Notes: generated by a model from the letters alone, not told the origin. A stretch of DNA of 36,788 nt from Bacillota bacterium (GCA_021793315.1 JAJYSZ010000019.1:1-36788), one strand, 5' to 3'. Shown: positions 8,121 through 17,205, counted from the stretch's first letter. Numbers and translations: made by a program.

Positions 8121-8308
8121 TCACGCGGTGGGCGTCGCAACCATCCAGGTGTGGCCAAACGGGTCCTCGAACTGCCCGACGCGGTCGCCGTGCGCCTGGC
8201 CGTCATCCGCAATCAGCTTGGCTGCTTCCTCGCCGCCGAAGACGGCGCTGCAGAACCCGATGCCCCCGGGACGTCATGGACAGCGAGCATCGGAACAACA
8301 GCCTGTGC
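8121..8308 (-). pseudogene. Remnant of a VOC (glyoxalase/PhnB-like) protein
   Basis: Translating the minus strand gives the beginning of a VOC domain (VVPMLAVHDVPGA) in one frame. It continues in the next frame as IGFCSAVFGGEEA and joins directly to a VOC ending (DRVGQFEDPFGHTW, then MVATP) with a stop at 8121. Intact relatives are about 130-150 residues; only about 60 remain. There is therefore a frameshift near the CCCCCGGG run at about 8262-8270 plus loss of the middle of the domain. It is probably a dead gene; a sequencing error could explain the frameshift but not the deletion. From 8309 to 8400 I see nothing. Confidence 0.65.
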
Positions 8309-8400
8309 TGTCGAAAAGATCCCCCTCCCATAGATCGCTCGCGACGCGGTTCGGCAGAGAGCGCCCCGCTGCCGACCGAAATGTCTCCCGGGCGGTGGCG

Positions 8401-9186
8401 TCATCCCTCGCCGCGCTCATCCTCCTCCCGCCAGATCGCCTTGACGGTCTCGTATGTCGCCGGGTAGTCCGCCGTATAGCGCAGGTAGTGCGGGATCGGG
8501 TAGCGCACGCCCCCCTGATGGGTGCCCAGAAGCCCCCGGGCAAAGGCGTCGGCGTCGGTCCAGGGCAGGGTGAAGGCCATCTCATGGTCTTGCGTCTGTC
8601 CGAAGACGCGATCGCCGTAACAGGGCAAGATCACCTGCGGTTTCCCCGTCTGACGGGTGCGGTTGACGATCTCCGCGCAGTCCGCCCTGGCGCTGAATTC
8701 GGACGTGATACTGCCACCTGTCTCGAAGAGAGCGGCCGCGACCATCCGCATGACCTGTGCAGAGTTGCCATAGACCGCGACCACCTCCGGTTCGAAGCGC
8801 GCAGCGCGCAAGGGACCCACGAGCACCGTACCTGGCGCCTCCGCACGCGGCACGCTCGCTTCGGTGCGCAGGGCCGCCTCTTGGTCTTTCGTGTACATGC
8901 CCTCGGCGAGGCCGCCCCGGGCATAGAAGTCCGGTGCCTTGCGAAAGCCGAACGCCACCGACGCGATCGGACAGGAGAGATCCTCACCCGCCATCGCGAT
9001 CGTCCAACCGTAGCGTCTCGCCATCGAGACGCCCTGGCAGATGCTCACCTGTATGCCGAGGTCGGCCTTGGGCCGACGCGTCCGCTCGGGCGGCTCCTCG
9101 CCATCTTTCAGCACGCGCAGCGCGAGCGGGAACGTATCCGGACGGACGTACTGCTCGATCGCCGCGCCAAGTTCCGCTGCGGTCAT
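8401..9186 (-). CDS. DUF169 family protein
   Basis: A 261-residue soluble protein that I place in the DUF169 family from its arrangement. There is an early PLALRVLKDGEEPP segment, a CQGVSMARRYG stretch, a CPIASVAFGF motif, a VGPLRAARFEPEVVAVYG segment, a later C in SARADCAEI, and a final LPCYGDR...EMAFTLP block. The biochemical function of the family is not established; the conserved cysteines suggest a metal or cofactor site. The start is the ATG with GGGGGGAGAG just upstream. It is divergent from the penicillin-acylase gene across 132 bases that must hold both promoters; I could not assign those. Confidence 0.75.
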   Translation of the reverse strand: MTAAELGAAIEQYVRPDTFPLALRVLKDGEEPPERTRRPKADLGIQVSICQGVSMARRYGWTIAMAGEDLSCPIASVAFGFRKAPDFYARGGLAEGMYTKDQEAALRTEASVPRAEAPGTVLVGPLRAARFEPEVVAVYGNSAQVMRMVAAALFETGGSITSEFSARADCAEIVNRTRQTGKPQVILPCYGDRVFGQTQDHEMAFTLPWTDADAFARGLLGTHQGGVRYPIPHYLRYTADYPATYETVKAIWREEDERGEG

Positions 9187-9318
9187 GGTGCTCTCCCCCC
9201 GTATCTCAGCGTATGAAACGCTTTCGCCACCCGCAGGCGGGCTGCCTGCGCATCGTTGCACGGAGGTATTTTGGGCTTCCGTCACGAACCTCCTCAGCCA
9301 TATTGAGGGGGGGAAGCG

Positions 9319-11808
9319 TTGCGCTTGCTCCGCGCCGTACTGCTACTCGCCTTGGCCGTCCTTGTCACCGTGGTCCTCTCGATTCCCCTCGGGCCGCTGC
9401 CCGCCCTGATGCCGCTCCTGAACCCCGGGCAGGGTGTCTGGTCGGTCGCCGGCCAGGCGACCGCGCCCGTCGGCGGCAGCGTGCAGCTCGCCGGTCTGCG
9501 CAGCCGCGTCTCCGTCAGCTGGTCCAAGGGTCAGGTACCGCACGTCTTCGCAAAGAACGATCACGATCTCTTCTTCATGCAAGGCTATCTGGAGGCATCG
9601 AACCGGCTGTTCCAGATGGACGCGATGCGCCGCGAAGGCGAGGGAACGCTGGCCGCCATCCTGGGCAAGCCGGCGCTCTCGAACGATGAGCAGTTTCTCA
9701 GCTACGGCCTGCTCGTGGGCGCTCAGCGCACGCTGAAGGCCATGCGCCAGGACCCGGCCGGGCGGGCGGCGCTCAAGGACCTCCAGGCCTACAGCGCGGG
9801 CGTCAACCTGCGCATCGCGCAGGACGAACATAGCCACAGCCTGCCACTGCTGATGAACCTGCTCGGCTACCGCCCGGCCCGCTGGACGACGCTCGACAGC
9901 CTTGTCGTGCAGGAGGACATGCAGGAAAACCTCTCGCTCAACCTCACGGCGCTCGACATGGCGGTGCTGGTGCAGAGGTTCGGGCCACAGCTTGCGAACG
10001 CCCTCCTGCCGCTGATGCCGCCGAATCCGCAGCATCCCTACGATCCGGGTCCCTACGGAAGCCCGGCCGTGGCACCGCTGCCGCCCGTGGCGGTGGGAGG
10101 GCAGGTGGCGACAGCGGCCGCAGCGCTGGCCGGCAGGGCGCTGAGCGCGCCGTCGCTCTTCGCCGGTGCCTTCCAGGGCCTTGAGATGAGCAACAACTGG
10201 GTCGTCGGCGGGCAGCTGACCGCATCGGGCAAGCCGCTCCTGGCAGGAGACCCGCACCTGGATCTGACGCTGCCGTCGATCTGGTACGAGATCCAGCTCC
10301 AAGACCCCCACTACGACGTGGACGGGGTGAGCATCCCGGGCACGCCAGGCATCCTGATCGGGCACAACCAGCAGATCGCGTGGAGTCTGACCGACACGGA
10401 GAGCCAGAGTACGTTCTTCTATGTCGAGCACCTGAACAGCAGCCACCCGACCCGATACCTCTTCGACGGCACCTGGCATCCCCTCACCTGGCGCCGCTAC
10501 ACCCTGCAGGTCAAGGGCGGCAAGACGGTGCACTACAGCGTTCCCTGGACCAACAACGGCCCGATCCTGACCGCCGACGGCCAGACGGTCGCCATGGACT
10601 GGACGGGCCAGCTCGCCTCCGAGGACGTCACGGCCCTTCTGGGGGTCGACCGGGCCCAGAACTGGCAACAGTTCAAGCAGGCGCTGCTGCCCTGGAACAA
10701 CCCGCCGCACAACTTCGTCTTCGCCGACAAGGCTGGCGAGATCGGCATCATCGCCCCCGGCTTCTACCCGATCTTCCCGAAGGGCGTGCGTCCATGGCTG
10801 CCGATGAACGGCACGGGTGGCGCGCAATGGGTCGGCCGCATCCCGCAGGCGGCCGTGCCCCAGGCCTACAACCCGCCGTCGCACTTCCTCTGGTCGGCAA
10901 ACCAGCGCCCGGTGGGGGCGAACTACCCCTACTACCTCGGCACGGCATGGGACTGGTTCTCGAACGGCTACCGCGCCGACACCATCTACAACTTCCTGGC
11001 CAACCCAAAGAACCAGCCCTTCACCGTGGCCAAGATGGAGCAGCTCCAGTCGGACAACCAGGATTACCTGGCGCTCCACATGGCGCCCTTGATCGCCAAG
11101 GCGGGTCGGGAGCTGGGACTGAAGGGCCCCATCGGGCAGGCGGTGGCGAGTCTGCGTTCCTGGCCTGGCGTGATGAGCGAGAACTCGGTGCAGGCAACGA
11201 TCTACAACGCCTTCTGGCAGGCCTATATGCAGGCCACGTTCGGTCCCTGGTGGCAAAAGGCCAAGGTGCCCGTCAAGAGCGACCCTGACCTTGCCATCTC
11301 GCAGGGCCTCACACCACTCGTCGAAGACCTGCAGGTCTGGACGCTCGACGATGTGAGCTCGCCCTGGCTGATGAACCCGACAACGCGCCAGATGCGTACG
11401 ACGGACCAACTCACGCGCCAGGCCCTGACTGCGGCGCTGGCCTCCATCGAGAAGACGCTTGGCCCGAACCCCGCCCACTGGCAGTGGGGGCGTCAGCACA
11501 AGCGGCTCTTCGCGTCGCTCTCGGGCCTCTCGGCACTGGCCCGCGGGCCTTACGCCTCCGGCGGCGACCAGAACAGCCCTGATGCTGCCGAGCCCGGTCT
11601 CGTGGCGACGTCGGGCCCATCGTGGCGCATGGTCGTGAACCTCGGCGACCTGTCGGCATCCCGAGCCATCTACCCTGGCGGGGAGTCGGAGAATCCCATC
11701 TCGCCCGACTACGCCAACTTCCTTCCCTACTGGCTCCAGTACCGCTACCTGCCCTTCGCCTGGGCCAACCCGGCCACTTCCGGTACGCGCACCGTCTATG
11801 CACCCTGA
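9319..11808 (+). CDS. Penicillin acylase family Ntn hydrolase (exported precursor)
   Basis: An 829-residue precursor with an uncleaved anchor or signal peptide at the N-terminus (about 5-25). The alpha-chain region carries FMQGYLEASNRLFQMD, typical of the family. The beta chain would begin at Ser291 (EM/SNNWVVGG), the autocatalytic N-terminal nucleophile, followed by the GDPHLDL motif. Members cleave amide bonds of acylated compounds such as beta-lactams, acyl-homoserine lactones or lipopeptides outside the membrane; the substrate is unknown. The TTG start lies close behind a GAGGGGGGGAAG ribosome site. A small membrane-protein gene follows 13 bases later. Confidence 0.93.
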   Translation: MRLLRAVLLLALAVLVTVVLSIPLGPLPALMPLLNPGQGVWSVAGQATAPVGGSVQLAGLRSRVSVSWSKGQVPHVFAKNDHDLFFMQGYLEASNRLFQMDAMRREGEGTLAAILGKPALSNDEQFLSYGLLVGAQRTLKAMRQDPAGRAALKDLQAYSAGVNLRIAQDEHSHSLPLLMNLLGYRPARWTTLDSLVVQEDMQENLSLNLTALDMAVLVQRFGPQLANALLPLMPPNPQHPYDPGPYGSPAVAPLPPVAVGGQVATAAAALAGRALSAPSLFAGAFQGLEMSNNWVVGGQLTASGKPLLAGDPHLDLTLPSIWYEIQLQDPHYDVDGVSIPGTPGILIGHNQQIAWSLTDTESQSTFFYVEHLNSSHPTRYLFDGTWHPLTWRRYTLQVKGGKTVHYSVPWTNNGPILTADGQTVAMDWTGQLASEDVTALLGVDRAQNWQQFKQALLPWNNPPHNFVFADKAGEIGIIAPGFYPIFPKGVRPWLPMNGTGGAQWVGRIPQAAVPQAYNPPSHFLWSANQRPVGANYPYYLGTAWDWFSNGYRADTIYNFLANPKNQPFTVAKMEQLQSDNQDYLALHMAPLIAKAGRELGLKGPIGQAVASLRSWPGVMSENSVQATIYNAFWQAYMQATFGPWWQKAKVPVKSDPDLAISQGLTPLVEDLQVWTLDDVSSPWLMNPTTRQMRTTDQLTRQALTAALASIEKTLGPNPAHWQWGRQHKRLFASLSGLSALARGPYASGGDQNSPDAAEPGLVATSGPSWRMVVNLGDLSASRAIYPGGESENPISPDYANFLPYWLQYRYLPFAWANPATSGTRTVYAP

Positions 11809-11821
11809 GGGAGGTCTCCCC

Positions 11822-12208
11822 ATGCCGCAGGCTTCGCGCATCACCGCCTTCGTGGCGGCGGTCTTCCTGACCTGGCTGCTGACACTGTGGCTCGGCCCTT
11901 GGGGGCCGCTCGTCGCAGGGCTGCTCGCCGGTCGCTTCGCTCCGAGGCGCGGCGGCTTCATCTACCCGGCCCTCGGCGGCCTCGTGGCGTGGCTCGCCTG
12001 GTTCGCCGCCACCGCGATAACGGCGCCGCTCGTGCCCCTGGCCCGTCTATTGGGGGCCATCATCGGCATCGGCGGCGCCGGCGGGCTTGCGCTGCCCATC
12101 GTCGCCAGCCTGCTCTGCGCAGTCGTCGTGGGGCTTGGCGCCCTCGCGGGTGCCGCCTTCTTCGCCCTCATCCACCCGCAGCCTGCGGGCTCGTCGATCG
12201 CGAGCTGA
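11822..12208 (+). CDS. Small integral membrane protein of unknown function
   Basis: 128 residues with about four hydrophobic helices rich in Gly, Ala and Leu. GG-rich turns (GRFAPRRGGF, GIGGAGG) resemble small DUF-type membrane proteins. No catalytic motif is visible. GGGAGGT lies about seven bases before the ATG, and the gap after the acylase gene is 13 bases, so the two are almost certainly co-transcribed. cydA follows 80 bases later. The function is not recognised. Confidence 0.7.
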   Translation: MPQASRITAFVAAVFLTWLLTLWLGPWGPLVAGLLAGRFAPRRGGFIYPALGGLVAWLAWFAATAITAPLVPLARLLGAIIGIGGAGGLALPIVASLLCAVVVGLGALAGAAFFALIHPQPAGSSIAS

Positions 12209-12288
12209 ACCCACTTTCCGCCAGTCGAACCTCAGGCAGAATTGCACATACTGACCGGCGAGCCACCACCTGAGGAGGCGTCGCCTGG

Positions 12289-13599
12289 TTGGACAATCTC
12301 CTCGCCGCCCGCGTCCAGATGGGCTTCACCCTGGGCTTCCACATGCTGTTTGCCGCCTTCGGCGTCGGGTTCCCGCTGCTCATGCTGGTGGCAGAGGGCA
12401 TCGCATTGCGCGGCGGCCCCGCCCACTATCTGACGCTTGCGAAGACCTGGGGCAAGGCCAACGCCCTGCTGTTCGCGGTCGGGGCCGTCAGCGGCACGGC
12501 CCTCGCCTTCGAGCTCGGGCTGCTCTGGCCGAACTTCATGCTCTTCGCCGGCAGCACGATCGGCGCCGGCTTTGCCACCGAGGCCTTCGCCTTCTTTCTC
12601 GAGGCGATCTTCGTGGGTCTTTATCTCTACGGCTGGAACCGGCTCTCGCCCTTGGGACACTGGCTGACCGGCATTCCGATCGTGATCGGCGGCGCCGCGT
12701 CGGCTGCCCTCGTCGTTTCCGTCGACGCGTGGATGCAGCATCCCGTGGGCGCATCGACGCTTCTGCACGCGCCCGCACGGGCGGCTCCGCTGGCGATGCT
12801 CTTTCTGAACCCGCACTGGCCCGTCATGGCCCTGCATGCCACCATCGCCTGCTACGCCGCCACGGGCTTCACCCTGGCCACGGTCTACGCGTTCGGCATG
12901 CTGCGCGGCAGGCGCGACGAGGTGCATCAGGCGGGGCTCAAGATCGCCATGGTGCTGGCAACCGGCGCCGCCATCCTGATGCCCTTGACGGGTGACATGA
13001 GCGGCAAGGCGGTGGCCGCGTTCCAGCCGACCAAGCTTGCGGCGATGGAGTCGCAGTTCCGCACCCAGACGGCGGCACCCCTGCGCATCGGCGGTCTGCC
13101 CGACCCCAAGGCGCGCAAGGTGAATTACGCCCTTGAGATCCCCGGCGGGCTCAGTTGGCTGGCCTACGGCCGGAGCTCCGCGAAGGTCATCGGGCTCGAC
13201 CAGGTTGCGACCGCCGACTGGCCCGACATACCGGTGACTCACGTCTCCTTTCAGCTGATGGTCGGAGCGGGAACCCTGATGGTTCTGCTCGCCCTCTATT
13301 ACTGGTGGGCTGTGCGCGCCAGAGGACGGGGCCTGACAATGGCTCCGCTTCGGGCGCTCACGGCGGGCGGGCCGCTTGCGTTCGTCGCGCTCGAGACCGG
13401 CTGGGTGGTCACGGAGGTCGGGCGCCAGCCCTGGATCGTCTACGGCGTACAGCGGACGGCGGACGCGGTCACGCCGGTGCACGATCTGCTCGGCTACCTC
13501 ATCGGCTACGCGCTTCTCTATCTGCTGCTGGGCACGACCGTGCTCTGGCTGCTCCGGCGCGTCGAGCGCGGGGCGCCTGCGCTCGAGGAGGCGGCATGA
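12289..13599 (+). CDS. cydA: Cytochrome bd ubiquinol oxidase subunit I
   Basis: A 436-residue membrane subunit of the bd-type quinol oxidase, which reduces O2 to water using heme b558, b595 and d. The family features are present: His18 in the first helix (GFHMLF), the NPHWPVMALH region, and the GRQPWIVYGVQRT signature near 370. It is shorter than the roughly 520-residue E. coli form, so the Q loop is of the short type, as in CioA-like oxidases. The start is a TTG with AGGAGG ten bases upstream. It overlaps cydB by four bases (ATGA). Confidence 0.95.
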   Translation: MDNLLAARVQMGFTLGFHMLFAAFGVGFPLLMLVAEGIALRGGPAHYLTLAKTWGKANALLFAVGAVSGTALAFELGLLWPNFMLFAGSTIGAGFATEAFAFFLEAIFVGLYLYGWNRLSPLGHWLTGIPIVIGGAASAALVVSVDAWMQHPVGASTLLHAPARAAPLAMLFLNPHWPVMALHATIACYAATGFTLATVYAFGMLRGRRDEVHQAGLKIAMVLATGAAILMPLTGDMSGKAVAAFQPTKLAAMESQFRTQTAAPLRIGGLPDPKARKVNYALEIPGGLSWLAYGRSSAKVIGLDQVATADWPDIPVTHVSFQLMVGAGTLMVLLALYYWWAVRARGRGLTMAPLRALTAGGPLAFVALETGWVVTEVGRQPWIVYGVQRTADAVTPVHDLLGYLIGYALLYLLLGTTVLWLLRRVERGAPALEEAA

Positions 13600-14618
13600 C
13601 GCCCGGCGTGCCGTGGCCGGATATCGCCTGGCTGCTCGCCGTCGCCGCCATGACGGCCTACCTGCTCTTAGGCGGCGCCGACTTCGGTGGCGGCGTCTGG
13701 GACCTCTTCGCCTGGGGGCAGGACGCCACCCTGCAGCGGCGGGCGATCGCACAGGCGATGGGACCCGTTTGGGAAGCCAACCACGTCTGGCTGATCTTTC
13801 TGCTGATCCTACTCTTCACGGGTTTCCCGATCGCCTTCCACCAGCTCGTCATCGGTCTCTACGTGCCGCTCAACCTCATCCTGCTCGGCATCATCCTGCG
13901 GGGCGCGGCCTTCGTCTTCCGCGCGCATGGCCGTCGCGGCGTGGGACAGCAGTCCCTCTGGGGCCGGATCTTCGGCTCGGCCAGCAGCCTGACCGTCGTC
14001 CTGCTCGGCGCGGCCCTCGCCGCCGTCTCCGCGGGAGCGCCCCTCACGGCCGCATGGCGCTCCTGGCTGAGCCCCTTCGCCATCTTGACGGGCCTCTTCG
14101 CCCTGGCCGCCGCCGCGTACCTGGCGGCGACCTACCTGACGCTCGAGGCATCCGGCAGCCTGCGCGCAACCTTCCGCAGGAGGGCGCTCCTTGCGGGCCA
14201 GGCAGCCGGGTTCGCGGCCATTCTGGACCTCGGCCTGATGAGCTTCGAGGCACCGCGCCTCTTCCTGCGCCTGGTCGCGCCCGACGTGCTCGGTCTCGTC
14301 CTGCTGGTCGGCCTGCTCGGCGTCGGCTCCTACGTGAGCCTGCGCGCCAGGCACGATGGGCTTGGCAGGTTTCTCGCGGCGGCGGCTCTGTCGGTGATGC
14401 TCTGGTCCTGGGCTGCCGCCCAGTGGCCGTACATCATCTACCCCGGCTTCACGGTGATCCGGAGTGCCGCACCGGACCTGGCCCTGCGTCAGGTGCTGAC
14501 GCTGGTGCCGTTCGGCCTTCTGCTGCTCGTACCATCCCTCTGGCTGCTGCTGCACGTCTTCAAGGGACGCCTGCCCCTGGAGGGCGAGGGGGGGCGCCGG
14601 CCGAAACCGGCGCGTTAG
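13596..14618 (+). CDS. cydB: Cytochrome bd ubiquinol oxidase subunit II
   Basis: A 340-residue polytopic partner of CydA. It has the typical start (YLLLGGADFGGGVWDL), the GPVWEANHVWLI segment and the late PYIIYPGFT motif. The start codon overlaps the cydA stop as ATGA, which gives coupled translation. The usual cydDC export/assembly genes are not beside it. A short GC-rich inverted repeat without Ts overlaps the stop codon. The gene ends 20 bases from the convergent MFS gene. Confidence 0.95.
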   Translation: MTPGVPWPDIAWLLAVAAMTAYLLLGGADFGGGVWDLFAWGQDATLQRRAIAQAMGPVWEANHVWLIFLLILLFTGFPIAFHQLVIGLYVPLNLILLGIILRGAAFVFRAHGRRGVGQQSLWGRIFGSASSLTVVLLGAALAAVSAGAPLTAAWRSWLSPFAILTGLFALAAAAYLAATYLTLEASGSLRATFRRRALLAGQAAGFAAILDLGLMSFEAPRLFLRLVAPDVLGLVLLVGLLGVGSYVSLRARHDGLGRFLAAAALSVMLWSWAAAQWPYIIYPGFTVIRSAAPDLALRQVLTLVPFGLLLLVPSLWLLLHVFKGRLPLEGEGGRRPKPAR

Positions 14619-14638
14619 GGGCGACCTCGCAGGGACAT

Positions 14639-15871
14639 TCAGTCGGCGGTCCCCGCTGTGGTCCGCTGGCGGCTTGGCCACGGGGCGAGGCGCGCAGCCC
14701 CGAATACGCCCGCCAGGCAGATGAACCCGCCGACAGCCATCAGCGCCAAGCGGGGCCCGGCGACCAGAAGAACCCACGTGTTCGCGGCCATGCCCGCGAC
14801 CGTGCCGAGGCCAAGCAGCGTCCCGAGCAGCGAGAAGAACCGCCCCGCGACGTCGGCCTGAACGAGGCGCTGCGTGTACGCGGCCAGATTCACGTTGATC
14901 ACGCCGTTGAAGATGCCGGCAATGGCCATGCACGCTAGACTCGCGGCCAGCTGCTGGTCCACCGAGGCCAAACCCAGGAAGAGTCCAAGTCCGACCAGCC
15001 CCAGGCCGAGCCATTGCCAGGGCGCGAAACCGCGCGTGATCAGCTGCGTCAGGGCCGTCCCGACGATGATCCCGAGGGACAGCGCCGTGACAAGATAGCC
15101 GAGGTCGAGCATCGGCAGGCGCAGGACCTGCCGCACAAACGCGAGCAGAACGACATCGATGCCTCCGAGCGCCAGCATGACAGCGACGAGCACGGCTGTG
15201 ACGGTCTGCACGTCCGGCTGGCTGAGCGTGGGGCCAAGGCCGCGCCAGTCGCGCCAGGGCAGGCTGGTCCACCGCCGCGGGGACGCTGCCCGCGCGGGGG
15301 GCATGCGCGGCGCACCGCCGAACAGCAGGGCCGCCGATGCGGCAAAGCTCAGGGCATCCACGAGAAAACCGCGCAACTCATGGCTGCCGAACAGCGCCAG
15401 GACGGCGACGGCAAGACTCGGCCCGACGATCTTGGCGCCTTCCCGCACAAGTTGGCGCAGAGCGGCGGCAGACGCGTACGCAGACTCCGGCACCGCCAGC
15501 ATGACCCACTTGTCCTCGGCCGGATTGAAGAAGGCGGCGGCACCGGCCGTGAGAAAGGCGGCAGCCGCATAGACGTCAGGCGATACCGGGAGCACGAAGA
15601 GCGCCGCGACCAGCAGCGCCCGCATCAGGTCCGCTGCGACCATCAGGCGGGACGGATGGATTCTGTCCGCGAGCGGCCCGGCGAAGAACGAGAACACGAG
15701 CGTAGCGATTGCCTGGGCGGCCAGGACCATCATGGCGTAGCCCGGACTGCCCGTCTTCATGTAGCTGAGCACCACAAGCATCATGTAGGTGAACCAGTCG
15801 CCGAGACTTGAGACCAGCCGAGCTGCAAGCAGGTAACGGACAGCCGGGAATCTCTGCAGCACCGCGAGCAT
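14639..15871 (-). CDS. MFS transporter (EntS-like, MFS_3 type)
   Basis: A 410-residue protein with about 12 membrane helices. The first half has RLVSSLGDWFTYMML and the loop GPLADRIHPSRLM, a variant of the MFS motif GxLaDRxGrrrvl. This is the pattern of the EntS/TMEM-type branch often labelled siderophore or macrolide exporter; the substrate is unknown. GAGAGGAG lies ten bases before the ATG. It is downstream of the sigma-factor gene on the same strand with a 68-base gap, so it may belong to that operon and be one of its targets. Confidence 0.85.
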   Translation of the reverse strand: MLAVLQRFPAVRYLLAARLVSSLGDWFTYMMLVVLSYMKTGSPGYAMMVLAAQAIATLVFSFFAGPLADRIHPSRLMVAADLMRALLVAALFVLPVSPDVYAAAAFLTAGAAAFFNPAEDKWVMLAVPESAYASAAALRQLVREGAKIVGPSLAVAVLALFGSHELRGFLVDALSFAASAALLFGGAPRMPPARAASPRRWTSLPWRDWRGLGPTLSQPDVQTVTAVLVAVMLALGGIDVVLLAFVRQVLRLPMLDLGYLVTALSLGIIVGTALTQLITRGFAPWQWLGLGLVGLGLFLGLASVDQQLAASLACMAIAGIFNGVINVNLAAYTQRLVQADVAGRFFSLLGTLLGLGTVAGMAANTWVLLVAGPRLALMAVGGFICLAGVFGAARLAPWPSRQRTTAGTAD

Positions 15872-15939
15872 GGCGGGTCGACTCCTCTCCGAACGGTGTC
15901 GCCCCGTATGTCGGCGGAGGAGCAGAAAAAGTTCGCGCC

Positions 15940-17205
15940 TCAGATGCTGAACGTGACAGAAAATGCGTGCTCGGCTCCACCCGGACAGTCCTTAGTGAAC
16001 GCAAGCCACTTGCGGCCGAAGGCCGCCTCCCGGGCGGTCGGCCTGGGCGTGGCCCCCCCGAGCGCTGCCGCAGGCCGCAGCGCCACGAGCACGGCAGACA
16101 TCACGTGCTGTGTCCGGTCGTAGGTGGGGATATTGCGGTAGCGCAGGACGTGCCGCGTGCCGTGCGTCTCCAGGAGCCCGAGTTTGCGGGCGCGCTCCGC
16201 CGGCACGTGGTGCACGAAGCGAAGCCGGCCGCGGCTGGCCGTCTCCGTCATCAGCCGGTCCGGCGCACCATCGGCCCCCTCGACGAAGCCCATGCCTGGG
16301 CCCAGGTTGCGGCCTTGATCGTCAGACAGTCGGCGCAGACGCCCGGCGGCTGCGCCGATGCCGACCCTGACTCGATCGCTTGCGGCATGCGGCGGCTGAA
16401 TATCGCCCTCGAGCCAGATCGAAAGATCCGCCTGCACCCGTAGAACCACGCGCAAGGACCAGGCGCCGTCCTGCGCCGCCAGAAGGGGATCGGCGCAGAG
16501 GCGCTCGAGGCGGCGCCATTGCGCATGGCAACTGGCGCAGGTCGCAAGATGCATGGCCACAATGTCGATGCTGGCCAGCGACCTGAGGCCCCAGCCGAGG
16601 CCGAGCGGACACGCGGCCAGGTCCTCACAGAACGGCGGGCGGTTGCGAGGGCCCAGGTGTTGCTGGAGAAGGCGCCGTCCTTGGTGCAGGCGGGACTTCA
16701 CCGTACCTTCTCTCAAGCCCAGGCGCTGCGCAATGCCGGCCAGGGGCAGGTCTTCGACGAGTCGGGCCTGCAGCACCGCGCGATAGTGGGCAGGAAGGTC
16801 CGCGAGCGCCTCCCCGAGCGCGTCGAAGTAGGAGCCGCCAGACAGGCCGTCGTCCGCTCCCGGGCTGCCCGCGGGAGCTACCTGCGCCGGCGGGCTGTGC
16901 ACGCGGGCGTGCCGCCAGTAATCGGCGACGCTTCGGCGCAACACCGTCGAGAGCAGGAGCATCGCGTTCTCGTCCTGGGGCCAGTCGAGCAGGGCCAGGT
17001 ACATGCGCAGCCAGATGTCCTGTTCGACGTCCGGCGCATCCTGCGGCGGGACCTTGCGCCGGACGCGCCTGCGCACAGACGCCGACGCCTCCGCCATCAG
17101 CGCACCCATGCGCACCTCCGCCTGCGTGGGGGCATCGCTTCGCGACGCTTCGCGGCGGTCTGTGGACGCCGCTGATCCCGGCATCCTGGCTCCAGGCCCT
17201 TTCAT
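15940..17205 (-). CDS. ECF-type sigma factor fused to a zinc anti-sigma-like (ZAS) module and a novel C-terminal domain
   Basis: 421 residues. Sigma region 2 lies at about 38-100 (DVEQDIWLRMYLAL, then SVADYWRHAR). Region 4 lies at about 126-184 (LADLPAHYRAVLQARL, then LGLREGTVKSRLHQGRR). A zinc-binding module follows: Cys193, His219, Cys223 and Cys226, in the spacing C-x25-H-x3-C-x2-C of RsrA-type anti-sigma factors. The last 190 residues are soluble, probably beta-rich, and not recognised. The ATG overlaps the stop of the SH3 gene (ATGA) with GGGAGG just upstream; a longer frame exists but overlaps that gene. This looks like a self-regulated, perhaps redox-sensing, sigma factor; the role is inferred. 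Confidence 0.85.
   Translation of the reverse strand: MKGPGARMPGSAASTDRREASRSDAPTQAEVRMGALMAEASASVRRRVRRKVPPQDAPDVEQDIWLRMYLALLDWPQDENAMLLLSTVLRRSVADYWRHARVHSPPAQVAPAGSPGADDGLSGGSYFDALGEALADLPAHYRAVLQARLVEDLPLAGIAQRLGLREGTVKSRLHQGRRLLQQHLGPRNRPPFCEDLAACPLGLGWGLRSLASIDIVAMHLATCASCHAQWRRLERLCADPLLAAQDGAWSLRVVLRVQADLSIWLEGDIQPPHAASDRVRVGIGAAAGRLRRLSDDQGRNLGPGMGFVEGADGAPDRLMTETASRGRLRFVHHVPAERARKLGLLETHGTRHVLRYRNIPTYDRTQHVMSAVLVALRPAAALGGATPRPTAREAAFGRKWLAFTKDCPGGAEHAFSVTFSI

Noticed and set aside
8121-8308. In-frame TGA in the VOC remnant as a selenocysteine codon
   Set aside because: The recognisable VOC sequence changes frame near this TGA, so the TGA belongs to the wrong frame of the ancestral gene.
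9343-11961. Very long open frame (872 codons) on the minus strand
   Set aside because: It lies exactly opposite the penicillin acylase gene, is Arg/His/Val-rich, has no recognisable motif or ribosome site, and is the expected antisense shadow of a GC-rich gene.
13155-13595. Upstream extension of the cydB frame
   Set aside because: It lies within cydA in another frame; the ATG at 13596 gives the conserved CydB start and the ATGA overlap.
12232-13752. 506-codon minus-strand frame opposite cydA
   Set aside because: It is a shadow of cydA: very Arg/Gly-rich, with no family features.
14594-14613. Inverted repeat GCGCCGG/CCGGCGC at the end of cydB as a terminator
   Set aside because: It overlaps the cydB coding end and has no T tract; it may be chance in GC-rich sequence.
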